A stretch of 64,000 bases of DNA from CAWCGU01 sp963838095 (GTDB lineage Bacteria; Actinomycetota; Thermoleophilia; Solirubrobacterales; 70-9). Below the pieces are notes generated by a model, which was not told the DNA's origin, did no database searches, and worked only from the letters and a program-made list of their open reading frames with translations. The first letter of the stretch is position 1. Every line of letters starts with the position of its first letter. The stretch covers positions 310,001 to 374,000 of the forward strand of contig CAWIPO010000007.1 of the NCBI GenBank assembly GCA_963838095.1, written 5' to 3'. Positions 51,531 through 59,322 of this stretch are shown here, one piece after another. The translations under genes and the position numbers were made by a program.

Positions 51531-51722
51531 ATGCGGATCGCGAAGCGAAGACTCGCCGCGCTCGGGGCGGCCGCAGCGCTGACACTGGCGCTCGCGGGTC
51601 CCGGCTGCGGAGGCGACGACGACGACTCGATCCCGGTGATCACCGGCCCCACCGGCCCCACCGGCTTCGGCGACGACCAGGGCCTCGACACCTCGAAGGA
51701 CCAGGGCGGGAACAAGAACTAG
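51531..51722 (+). CDS. Small putative lipoprotein
   Basis: A 63-residue protein. A basic start (RIAKRRLAALG) is followed by a hydrophobic core and LALAGPGC, a lipobox-like end at about residue 26. The mature part is acidic and Gly/Pro-rich (GGDDDDSIPVITGPTGPTG). GPTGPTG resembles a short collagen-like repeat. It stops 7 bp before the end of the convergent secreted-protein gene. No family recognised. Confidence 0.6.
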   Translation: MRIAKRRLAALGAAAALTLALAGPGCGGDDDDSIPVITGPTGPTGFGDDQGLDTSKDQGGNKN

Positions 51723-51729
51723 CCGAGAC

Positions 51730-53130
51730 TCAGTCTTGCTGGTTGCAGCCTGCGGCCTCGAACTCGGCTCGCGACGTATAAGAGGGCTGCGGAAGGTAGG
51801 GACCGAGGACGCCGGCCTCCTCTCCCGCCCGGGGTACGTTCTGGATCGCGTTCGCAAAGCGCGGCGAGACGAGCATGTTGCGCATGATCAGGACCCCGTA
51901 GTCGGGATCGCCGGCACCGTCACCGCGATCACCCCAGTTCAACCACGCGACTCCGCAAGGGCGGCGCGCGTTTGACGGCCGATCCCCCCGGCGGCTGACC
52001 ACGATCTCGAAGTTGCGGCCGGAATCGATCGGCACCTGGCGGTCGGCGAGGCAGTCGGGTGTGAACGTGGTCACCCGAGATTCGCCTGTGCAAAGCGACC
52101 AGAAGCGCATCTGACCGCGGCCCATGATCTTCTGCCCGGCGCGGGTGCGGGGTGTCCTCGGCAACTTCCCACGCAGGACCAGCACGGGACCGAACTTGCG
52201 GCTGAGGTGAGCGTAGATGTAGGCGCTGTCGCGGTTGGAGTAGTTGCCGCCCTCGAGCGTGGGCGCGACCGAGTGCCGGAACGCGCGGCCCTCCGTCGTG
52301 CAGTCGGTGACCACGCCCAGCGCGGCGTATTCGTAGTTGAAGAAGCGCTCCCAGCGCACGGGATCGTAAGCCGGGTTGGTGGCCCCGTTACATCCAGGAG
52401 TTTGCCGCGCCGTCTCCCACTGCACCTCCGGGGTCGTGTCGACGGTGATCTCGCGGTTGGGGTCGTTGATCGCTTTGCACGCTTTCCCGCCGCGCTGCAC
52501 GCTGCCGTCTGGGAGATTCAGCTGCACGCGTGGCAGCCCGGTGCTTCCGGTCAGATCGAGGCCGCGGTCGGGCTCGTACACGCGATAGGCGAGCTCGATC
52601 GACGCGCCCCCCTCGGGCCTCGCGTAGAGGGTGTTCGGCAATCGCTCGCCGGCCGATCCAGGTGGCTCCTCATCGACGACCGCGACCGTCCACGAACGCT
52701 GCTCGAGGTCGCGGCGGTTGCCAGCGATGAATGGGTTGGTCGAGCCCAGGTCGGGCTCGATCCTGATGTCGCTGAGCGCATCGGTAGGCGCGGCATCCGA
52801 GTAGCTGTTCAGAGACATGTAGCGGGAGTGGGGATAGCGGCCGGTCAGGAGCAGGGCCGCTCCAGGCGGAAGCTTGAACCGAGCCAGCCAGTAGGTCGCC
52901 GATTCCTCGGGAAAGTTGAAGTAGCGCCCGTCGAATCCGCGCGTGGTCATGCGGTTCGTCGAGATCGGCCCCTCCCAAAAGCAGGTGGCGAGGGCGGGCT
53001 CGCTCGACCGTGGCGAGCCGCCGCCGGCAGCTTGGGGCCCGGAAGGTGCGGCAAGCGCCAGTCCGAGCGCGGATGCAGCGAGTACGGCCAGCGCCTCGCG
53101 ACCTCTCCCCCTTCGAACAACCTGTGCCAT
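51730..53130 (-). CDS. Secreted protein of unknown function
   Basis: A 466-residue protein with a signal peptide (REALAVLAASALGLALAAPS). The mature part is beta-rich with eight or so Cys. Segments include GRYPHSRYMSLNSYSDAAPT, IRIEPDLGSTNPFIAGNRRD and ITVDTTPEVQWETARQTPGC. These are reminiscent of the DUF1214/DUF1254 type of periplasmic proteins (RYWSLNSYS-like motif), but I am not sure. ATG 53130 is chosen; TAATCT lies 10 nt upstream of it. Confidence 0.7.
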   Translation of the reverse strand: MAQVVRRGRGREALAVLAASALGLALAAPSGPQAAGGGSPRSSEPALATCFWEGPISTNRMTTRGFDGRYFNFPEESATYWLARFKLPPGAALLLTGRYPHSRYMSLNSYSDAAPTDALSDIRIEPDLGSTNPFIAGNRRDLEQRSWTVAVVDEEPPGSAGERLPNTLYARPEGGASIELAYRVYEPDRGLDLTGSTGLPRVQLNLPDGSVQRGGKACKAINDPNREITVDTTPEVQWETARQTPGCNGATNPAYDPVRWERFFNYEYAALGVVTDCTTEGRAFRHSVAPTLEGGNYSNRDSAYIYAHLSRKFGPVLVLRGKLPRTPRTRAGQKIMGRGQMRFWSLCTGESRVTTFTPDCLADRQVPIDSGRNFEIVVSRRGDRPSNARRPCGVAWLNWGDRGDGAGDPDYGVLIMRNMLVSPRFANAIQNVPRAGEEAGVLGPYLPQPSYTSRAEFEAAGCNQQD

Positions 53131-53185
53131 GAGCGCACACAGATTAGGCATTTATGCCCCTTCCCGGTTAACCTCAGGGTGAGGA

Positions 53186-53593
53186 ATGGAGGGGTCGCAG
53201 AAACCGCTTCCGCTGATCCTGGCGCGCAACCTCATCACGAGCATCGCGACGCCGGCGTTTCTGGTTGACGAAAGCGCCAGGCTTTTGTTCTACAACGAGG
53301 CCGCCGGAGCGCTGCTCGGGATGTCCTTCGAGGAGTCGGGGCGGATGGAACCGGAGCGCTGGACGACCACCTTCGGGCCTTTCGACGAGGATGGGAAGCC
53401 GGTGACGCTGGAGAGCCTGCCGCTGACCGTGGCGCTGCGGGACGGTCGCCCGGCCCACGCGAAGCTCCTCGTCCGCTCGACCACCGGAGAGGAGCATCCG
53501 ATCGAGGCCAGCGCTCTGCCGCTGGTCGGCGCCGACGACGCGTCCTCGGGAGCGATGATCATCTTCTGGCCGCGAAACGGGGTCAGCAAGTGA
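53186..53593 (+). CDS. PAS domain protein
   Basis: A 135-residue single PAS domain: ARNLITSIATPAFLVDESAR, LLFYNEAAGALLGMSFEE and a beta-sheet end (IEASALPLVGADDASSGAMI). There is no output domain. The stop overlaps the start of the MBL hydrolase gene, so the two are translationally coupled; the PAS domain may sense a ligand and act through the hydrolase or a third partner. ATG 53186 has GTGAGGA before it. Confidence 0.85.
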   Translation: MEGSQKPLPLILARNLITSIATPAFLVDESARLLFYNEAAGALLGMSFEESGRMEPERWTTTFGPFDEDGKPVTLESLPLTVALRDGRPAHAKLLVRSTTGEEHPIEASALPLVGADDASSGAMIIFWPRNGVSK

Positions 53594-54513
53594 AGATCAA
53601 GGTGTGGGGCGCGCGAGGCTCGGTGCCGTCGCCGGGTCCGGAGATGAACCGCTACGGCGGCAACACCTCCTGCCTGGAGATGACGCTCTCTGACGACTCC
53701 AAGCTGATCCTCGACGCGGGCACCGGGATCCGCACCCTCGGCAGCACGCTGCTGGGCGCGCCGCAGGTGAACATCCTGCTCACCCACCTGCACCTCGACC
53801 ACATCCAGGGGTTGATGTTCTTTCCTCCCTGCTTTCACGCGGAATCCCGGATCACGATCTGGGGGCCGGCATCGCCCGAGGCGTCGCTGGAGGACCGGAT
53901 CGCCCGCTACATCTCGGCGCCGCTGTCGCCGGTCGAGGTGCGGGAGCTTCCCTGCGAGGTCGACTTCCGCGATACGCCGCCGAGCGAATGGCAGCTTGGG
54001 CCGGCAACCATCCGCGCCGAGTCGGTGACGCACCGCGGGCCGACGCTGGGGTTCCGCGTCACCGACGGCGACACGACGGTCTGCTACATCCCCGACCACG
54101 AGCCGGCGCTGGGCTCGCCGATCGAGGGGTGCGAACCGGAATGGCTCTCCGGATACGAGCTCGCGCGCGACGCGACCCTCCTCGTTCACGACTGCCAGTA
54201 CACGGACGCCGAGTATCCGGAGCACATCGGCTGGGGTCACTCGCGGCTGTCGGACACGGTCGCGTTCGCCGACGCCGTCGGCGCGCAGCGGCTGCTGCTC
54301 TTCCACCACGATCCGCTGCACTCTGACGACGCGCTCGACGAGCTCCATGCCGAGGCGAGGCAGCGCTGGGTCGAGATCGGACGCGACCCGGCGCTGATCG
54401 AGATGGCGATGGAGGGCCGCGAGCTGGACGTCGAGGGGCCGGCGGTTGAGACTGCGCAGGTCGGTGTCGTCGCCGGCGGCCCGATCGAGGCTGCCGTCCC
54501 GCCCCCGGGCTAA
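53590..54513 (+). CDS. MBL fold metallo-hydrolase (phosphodiesterase-like)
   Basis: A 307-residue MBL hydrolase. VWGARGSVPSPGPEMNRYGG is the N-terminal signature of the phosphoribosyl-cyclic-phosphodiesterase/PqqB-like group. THLHLDHIQG carries the metal ligands, and LVHDCQYTDAEYPEHIGWGH and LLLFHHDPLHSDD complete the site. Coupled to the PAS gene by overlap (GTGA). Substrate unknown; a nucleotide or cyclic phosphodiester is the family-based guess. Confidence 0.88.
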   Translation: MKIKVWGARGSVPSPGPEMNRYGGNTSCLEMTLSDDSKLILDAGTGIRTLGSTLLGAPQVNILLTHLHLDHIQGLMFFPPCFHAESRITIWGPASPEASLEDRIARYISAPLSPVEVRELPCEVDFRDTPPSEWQLGPATIRAESVTHRGPTLGFRVTDGDTTVCYIPDHEPALGSPIEGCEPEWLSGYELARDATLLVHDCQYTDAEYPEHIGWGHSRLSDTVAFADAVGAQRLLLFHHDPLHSDDALDELHAEARQRWVEIGRDPALIEMAMEGRELDVEGPAVETAQVGVVAGGPIEAAVPPPG

Positions 54514-54520
54514 GGGCCCT

Positions 54521-54532
54521 GGGGGGCCCCCC
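54521..54532. terminator. GC palindrome between convergent stop codons
   Basis: GGGGGGCCCCCC lies in the 19-bp gap between the MBL stop and the coiled-coil gene stop. It may form a short bidirectional hairpin; its loop is too tight to be certain. Confidence 0.35.
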
Positions 54533-55630
54533 TCAGGTTCCCTGAAGAGCCTCGCGGCGGGCGGCGTCTGCGGCGGCGCGCGCCTGCTCCTCGACCTGGT
54601 CGCGGACCTGGTCGGCGCGCACGCGGCTGCGCTCGTGCGCGGCGCGTTCGGCTTCGCGAGCTGCGCCCTGCGCTTCCTGCTCGACCTCGCGCTGAAGCCG
54701 GGCTTCGATGCTGCGCAGGCGCTGCTCGGTCTGGGCTCTGATCTTCTCCTCCGCCTGCATCCTGAGATTGGCCTCCTCCTCGCGGATCCGCATCTGCAGC
54801 TGCGCCCGCGATCGCGCGACCGCTTCCTCGCGCGCGCGCTCGGCCGCCTCCGCAGCCTCGCGCTCGATCCGCTCCATCTCTTCCTCGACCCGCCGCTCGG
54901 CCGTCTCGCGTGCGCGTCTTTCGGCCTCCGCCGCGAGTCGCTCCACGAGCGCGTTCAGGCGCGAGCGGACCGACTCGAGCTCCTGCTCGAGCTGCGCTCG
55001 CTTCTCGCGCTCCGCGCTCACCTCGCGCTGAGCGTCGGCCAAGCCGCTTTCGACTCGTTTTCTGGCCTCCTGGCTCAGGCGCTCTGTGTCCCGGCTCAAG
55101 CGCTCTCGCGCCTCGGCGGCCTCGCGCAGCTCCTTCTCGGCCTGATCGCGGAGGTCCCTGGTCGCCTCCTCCGCAAGCGTCTTCGCGCGCGCGTCGGCGC
55201 GCTGCCTCAACGTCGCCGCCGCTTCGCGCAGCTTCTTCTCTGCCTTGCGGCGAATCCGTTCCCGCGCCTCGCGGACCCCGGCTTCCACCCGGGCCTCAAC
55301 CTCTGCGAATGCAGCTTCGCTGCGACCCTCGGCCCGCTTCAACGCATCGTCGCGCTCGCGTTGAGCCGCCCACGCGGCGCGCTCGGCGCGCCCACTTTCC
55401 TCCTCAGCTTCGCGCGCGCGCTTCTCGGCCGCGTCGACCCGTTGCTTCGTTTCGGTGACTTCCGCGCTCAGGCGACGAAAGTCAGCGGCCAGCTCGGCAA
55501 TGCTCTGGCGACGTGCGTCGTCGACCGCCGCGGTCACCTCCGCAGTCGCCCTGCGTGCCTCGCTCACAGCGTTGGTCCCGTTCTCGTGGGGACCGTCGCC
55601 GATGTCTTCTGAACGGATTGCCTCGGCCAT
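54533..55630 (-). CDS. Long coiled-coil protein
   Basis: A 365-residue almost wholly helical protein rich in Ala, Glu and Arg. It is a continuous coiled coil from about residue 20 (RRATAEVTAAVDDARRQSIA, EKKLREAAATLRQRADARAK, RRVEEEMERIEREAAEAAER) with no membrane or signal segment. Such proteins act as scaffolds, but no partner is known. GGAGG precedes ATG 55630. It lies 64 bp after the small membrane protein gene on the same strand. Confidence 0.8.
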   Translation of the reverse strand: MAEAIRSEDIGDGPHENGTNAVSEARRATAEVTAAVDDARRQSIAELAADFRRLSAEVTETKQRVDAAEKRAREAEEESGRAERAAWAAQRERDDALKRAEGRSEAAFAEVEARVEAGVREARERIRRKAEKKLREAAATLRQRADARAKTLAEEATRDLRDQAEKELREAAEARERLSRDTERLSQEARKRVESGLADAQREVSAEREKRAQLEQELESVRSRLNALVERLAAEAERRARETAERRVEEEMERIEREAAEAAERAREEAVARSRAQLQMRIREEEANLRMQAEEKIRAQTEQRLRSIEARLQREVEQEAQGAAREAERAAHERSRVRADQVRDQVEEQARAAADAARREALQGT

Positions 55631-55693
55631 CGTGCCTCCGCTCCGCAGCAGGGCCTCCCCTTGGACCGCACACACGTCTCGGAAATCGCGAGC

Positions 55694-55957
55694 CTACACC
55701 CCCGGTGGGAGCTTGTTCGGCGACGTGTCCAGGATCTCGATCTGGAAGAGGACGATCGCGAGGATGATGATCGCGATCCCGGCGACGATCAGCACGCGGG
55801 ACTTGGCGCCGTGGCCGTATGCGCCGACGAGAAAGCCGAAGATGAGGATGATCACGTAGGGGACGGCATTGGTCTCGTTGCCGCTGCTGGCCTCCTGGAC
55901 CGTGGGCTCCGCCTGGGCCAGGATCAGCCCCGCGATCCCGCTCACCTCGCTCAACAT
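55694..55957 (-). CDS. Small two-TM membrane protein
   Basis: About 87 residues. The N-terminus LSEVSGIAGLILAQAEP could be a helix or signal, then two hydrophobic segments (VPYVIILIFGFLVGAYGH and VLIVAGIAIIILAIVLFQIE). No family recognised. ATG 55957 is preferred to ATG 55972 because a GATAAT element lies 7 nt upstream of it and the upstream codons overlap the shared promoter with the MoxR gene. Confidence 0.65.
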   Translation of the reverse strand: MLSEVSGIAGLILAQAEPTVQEASSGNETNAVPYVIILIFGFLVGAYGHGAKSRVLIVAGIAIIILAIVLFQIEILDTSPNKLPPGV

Positions 55958-55964
55958 GGGCGTC

Positions 55965-55972
55965 ATTATCAT
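55965..55972. promoter_or_regulatory. Overlapping divergent -10 elements (small membrane protein and MoxR genes)
   Basis: ATTATCAT carries TATCAT on the plus strand (6 nt before ATG 55979) and GATAAT on the minus strand (7 nt before ATG 55957). The start codons are 21 bp apart. Confidence 0.5.
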
Positions 55973-55978
55973 CGCGGG

Positions 55979-57010
55979 ATGGCAGAAGCGCCTACACCGA
56001 AAGTTGAGCGCGCCCCCGTCACCGACGCGCCACAGTCGGTTGAGGAGGTGGCGAGCGCGCTCGGTGAGGTGGGGTACCTCGCCGATGAGCCGGCGGCGCT
56101 GGTCTCCTACCTCGCCCAGCGGCTCGGCAAGCCCGTGCTCGTCGAGGGGCCCGCGGGTGTCGGCAAGACCGAGCTCGCGAAGGCGATCTCTCGCGCGACC
56201 GGCCGCGAGCTGATCCGGCTTCAGTGCTACGAGGGCCTGGACGAGAGCAAGGCCCTGTACGAGTGGAACTACCGCAAGCAGCTGCTCCGCATCCAGGCCG
56301 AGGCCTCCGGACCAACAACACTTCCGTCAGCGGCCGCTGACGCGGCCTCGCCGGAAGATGGACCTCCGGCCACAACACTGCCGGCCGCCTCCTCCGCTTC
56401 GCGTCCGGGGGCGGCCGCGTTCGAGAACATCTTCTCCGAGGAGTTCATCCTCACGCGGCCGCTGCTCGCTGCAATCGCCTCGGAGAATCCCGTCGTGCTG
56501 CTGATCGACGAGATCGACAAGACCGACCAGGAATTCGAGGCGATGCTGCTCGAGGTGTTGTCGGACTTTCAGATCTCGATCCCCGAGCTCGGGGTGATCG
56601 AGGCCCGCACCCACCCCGTCGTGGTCCTCACCTCGAACAACTCCCGTGAGCTCACCGAGGCGCTGAAGCGCCGATGCCTCTACCTGTGGCTCGACTACCC
56701 CGAAATCGAGCGGGAGATCGAGATCGTGCGCCTGCACGCGCCCGAGATCGACGAGCGTCTCGCTCGCCGGCTGGTCGAGGTGGTGCACATGGTGCGCTCG
56801 CTCGACCTGAAGAAGCCACCGTCGATCGCGGAGTCGATCGACTGGGCGCGGGCGCTGCTGCTACTCGGAGCCGACGACATCGACGCATCGGTCTTCGAGC
56901 GCACGATGAGCATCATCGTCAAACACCGCACCGACATCGACATCGTCGCCGAGCGGGTGGGCGTGAAGCTGGGCACACCACCGGGGCTCGGGGCGGAGGC
57001 CGCAGGGTGA
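55979..57010 (+). CDS. MoxR family AAA+ ATPase, with low-complexity insertion
   Basis: A 343-residue MoxR-type AAA+ ATPase. The Walker A is VEGPAGVGKTELAKAISRAT, Walker B LLIDEIDKTDQEFEAMLLEV, sensor 1 LTSNNSRELTEALKRRCLY, and the lid follows. It would act as a chaperone-like activator with the VWA protein encoded 1 bp downstream. Between YEWNYRKQLLRIQAE and AAFENIFSEEF there are about 40 extra residues (GPTTLPSAAADAASPEDG and on). Their DNA contains a perfect 16-bp palindrome, GTCAGCGGCCGCTGAC, at 56326-56341. ATG 55979, leaderless. Confidence 0.92.
   Translation: MAEAPTPKVERAPVTDAPQSVEEVASALGEVGYLADEPAALVSYLAQRLGKPVLVEGPAGVGKTELAKAISRATGRELIRLQCYEGLDESKALYEWNYRKQLLRIQAEASGPTTLPSAAADAASPEDGPPATTLPAASSASRPGAAAFENIFSEEFILTRPLLAAIASENPVVLLIDEIDKTDQEFEAMLLEVLSDFQISIPELGVIEARTHPVVVLTSNNSRELTEALKRRCLYLWLDYPEIEREIEIVRLHAPEIDERLARRLVEVVHMVRSLDLKKPPSIAESIDWARALLLLGADDIDASVFERTMSIIVKHRTDIDIVAERVGVKLGTPPGLGAEAAG
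56326..56341. repeat. Perfect 16-bp palindrome inside the MoxR gene insertion
   Basis: GTCAGCGGCCGCTGAC. It sits in the extra segment of the MoxR gene, flanked by two similar AACACTnCCG sequences (56317-56326 region and about 56382-56392), which resembles a tandem duplication around a small insertion. Confidence 0.6.
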
Positions 57011-57011
57011 T

Positions 57012-58388
57012 ATGGCCGCATCCGACACAGGGCTGCCGCCCGGCCTAGCGCCGCGCCTGATCTCCTTCTGCGAGCGCCTGCGCGAGGAGGGCGTCGCGAT
57101 CGGGACGTCGGAGATCCTCGACGGCTTCGCGGCTCTCGAGGCCGTCCCCTGGGGCGAGCCCACCGACTTCCGGGAGGCGCTCGCCTCGACCCTGGCGAAG
57201 TCGCAGGAGGACCGGCGCGTGTTCGAGCTCGTCTTCGACCGCTTCTTCTTCCGGGCGGCGGAGGGCGAGGCACTGGAGCGCGGGATCAGCGAAGCCCAAC
57301 GGTTCGACGGCGGCGAGCGGCTGGACCTCGACGATCTGCGCGAGGCGATCCGTGAGGCGATCCGGGCCGGGAACGACGGCGAGATGCGGGACCTGGCGCG
57401 ACTTGCGATCGCCGCCTTCGGCCGCCGCGGTGAGGGATCCGGGGTCGTCGGCGTGGACGTGCAGCGGATCCGGCGCACGCTCGAGCTTCAGGTCCGCAGC
57501 GGCGAGGGAGACGACGCCGAGCCACCGCTCGACCGCGAGGGTCTGCGCCAGTTCGAGGGTCACCTCAGAGCAGAGCTGGAGCGGGCGCTGATCGAGCGTT
57601 CAGAGCGCCTCCCACCCTCACGCCCGCTCGCCGACCTCGACCGGGCGCTTCCGACCAGCGCCGCGCAGGACCTCGCCGCCGTTCACCGCGCCGTCGCGCA
57701 GTTGAAGCGACGCCTCGCCACCCTCGGCCACGAGCAACGCGGCAGGCGGCGCGGAGCGGCGGTGGACGTGCGCCGGACCATGCGCGCATCGCTGGAAACC
57801 GGCGGGGTCCCGCTGCGGCTCAAGTACCGGCCCAAGCACCCTCGCCGCCCCGAGATCTACGTCCTCTGCGACGTCTCGACTTCGGTCACCTCGGCCAGCG
57901 TCTTCTTCCTCTCGGTACTACACGCCCTGCACGATTCGTTCCGGAAGCTGCGCTCGTTCGTGTTCATCGAGCGGATCTCGGAAATCACCGAGGTGTTCGA
58001 GCGAGAGCGCGACTTCCGCCGCATCTCCGAGCGAATCAGCCGCGAAGGGGGCGTTGCGGACGTCTCCGGCTACACCGACTACGGGCGCGTATGGCTGGAG
58101 TTCATGGCCGAGATCTCCGAGGACCTCGATCCGCGCTCGACGGTGATCGTGCTCGGAGACGCGCGCACGAACGGCCGCGAGCCCCACGCCGCGGCGTTCG
58201 CTGAGGTCGCGGAGCGAGCCGGGCGCACCTTCTGGCTGAACCCGGAGCCAAAGCTGTACTGGAACTACGGCGATTCCGTGATGTCGGCGTACGAGCCGCA
58301 CTGCACCGCCGTGTTCGAGTGCTGGACGACGAAGCACCTGGAGGATTTCGTCAACGTGGTCGCCGGCGGGGCGCGCAAGGCCGAGTAG
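57012..58388 (+). CDS. VWA domain protein (CoxE-like)
   Basis: A 458-residue protein. An N-terminal helical part (SFCERLREEGVAIGTSEILD) is followed by a charged middle and a C-terminal VWA domain with the MIDAS motif CDVSTSVTSASVFFLSVLHA. VIVLGDARTNGREPHAAAF supplies further metal residues. It forms a classic MoxR-VWA pair, in which the ATPase works on cofactor insertion or complex assembly, but no client (such as CO dehydrogenase or nitric oxide reductase) is nearby. ATG 57012 follows the MoxR stop directly. Confidence 0.92.
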   Translation: MAASDTGLPPGLAPRLISFCERLREEGVAIGTSEILDGFAALEAVPWGEPTDFREALASTLAKSQEDRRVFELVFDRFFFRAAEGEALERGISEAQRFDGGERLDLDDLREAIREAIRAGNDGEMRDLARLAIAAFGRRGEGSGVVGVDVQRIRRTLELQVRSGEGDDAEPPLDREGLRQFEGHLRAELERALIERSERLPPSRPLADLDRALPTSAAQDLAAVHRAVAQLKRRLATLGHEQRGRRRGAAVDVRRTMRASLETGGVPLRLKYRPKHPRRPEIYVLCDVSTSVTSASVFFLSVLHALHDSFRKLRSFVFIERISEITEVFERERDFRRISERISREGGVADVSGYTDYGRVWLEFMAEISEDLDPRSTVIVLGDARTNGREPHAAAFAEVAERAGRTFWLNPEPKLYWNYGDSVMSAYEPHCTAVFECWTTKHLEDFVNVVAGGARKAE

Positions 58389-58403
58389 CCATCGCCCTGG
58401 CTA

Positions 58404-58706
58404 TCAGCCCAGGAGCTTCGCCTTCTGCGCGGCGAACTCCTCGTCCGTCAGCAGGCCCTTCTCGCGAAGCTCGCCGAGCTTGGTCAGCTGCTCGATGGGA
58501 TCGGCGGCGGGCGCCGGAGGGGCCTGGGGCGGGGGTGCTGCAGCCTGCGGGGGTGCCGCAGTCTGCTGGGGCGCCAGGTAGGCCGGCTCTGACTTTCCCT
58601 GCTCGGCCCAGCGCTCTCCCTGGCGCTGCGAGACGCGGTTGCGAACGGCCGTCGCGGTTCCCGACGCGACCGCGACCCTGGCGACGTTTCCGATCAATCC
58701 TGGCAT
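58404..58706 (-). CDS. Small SHOCT domain protein
   Basis: A 100-residue protein. An N-terminal segment (LIGNVARVAVASGTATAVRN) is followed by a Gln/Pro/Ala linker (APPQAAAPPPQAPPAPA) and a SHOCT domain (LTKLGELREKGLLTDEEFAA). The layout matches 28048-28335. AAAAGAG precedes ATG 58706. It follows the DUF6325 gene by 19 nt. Confidence 0.85.
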   Translation of the reverse strand: MPGLIGNVARVAVASGTATAVRNRVSQRQGERWAEQGKSEPAYLAPQQTAAPPQAAAPPPQAPPAPAADPIEQLTKLGELREKGLLTDEEFAAQKAKLLG

Positions 58707-58725
58707 CAGCTCTTTTCCTTCCTTG

Positions 58726-59181
58726 TCAGGCGGGGGTAGGTTCGGATCCCTCGGCGGCGTCGAGCGCGGCGACGAGGGCCTGGACCGGGATCCGGCCGTT
58801 TGCGACCAGCTGGGCGCCGGAGCGGCGAAGCGCCACGGCGAACGGTGCCGCCCAGACGTTCTCGTAGACGAGGACCGCGGCCGACGTCCCGGGTTCGAGC
58901 GCCGCCGCCGCCTCCTCTGCGTCCTCCTCGGACAGCAGCCCGGAGGACGCGCCGACCAGCTCTCCGAGCGAATCGGACTCATCGGCCAGCGCGGCGATGT
59001 CCAGCATCGCCACCGAGCCGTCCTCGCCCTTGGCGACAAAAGCGAGGTCGATGATGCGGATCAGGCCGCGGTCGACGAGGTCGGCCAGGAGCGGCGCCGC
59101 CTCGCCGCTCGGCTGGCGGTCGGGCCACTCGACGATGAGGTAGTCGATCGGCCCCATCTCTTCAAGCTCTTCTGCGCTCAC
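58726..59181 (-). CDS. DUF6325 family protein
   Basis: A 151-residue protein. GPIDYLIVEWPDRQPSGEAA, LLADLVDRGLIRIIDLAFVA and KGEDGSVAMLDIAALADESD fit the actinobacterial DUF6325 family, which often neighbours SHOCT proteins, as here. The C-terminal part (SGLLSEEDAEEAAAALEPGT) is helical. GGAGGAG lies before GTG 59181; ATG 59157 is an alternative. Function unknown. Confidence 0.83.
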   Translation of the reverse strand: MSAEELEEMGPIDYLIVEWPDRQPSGEAAPLLADLVDRGLIRIIDLAFVAKGEDGSVAMLDIAALADESDSLGELVGASSGLLSEEDAEEAAAALEPGTSAAVLVYENVWAAPFAVALRRSGAQLVANGRIPVQALVAALDAAEGSEPTPA

Positions 59182-59322
59182 GGTCTCTCCTCCGCCGGTT
59201 CGATTTTTGGTCCTCGACGATCCCCGCGTTCTCGTCCCCGTCCGGAGCCTATCCCGAATGCGAGGATGTGCGAATGCCGGCTTCGGCGAATATCGTCGCC
59301 TTGTGACGTTACGGAAGCGGTC

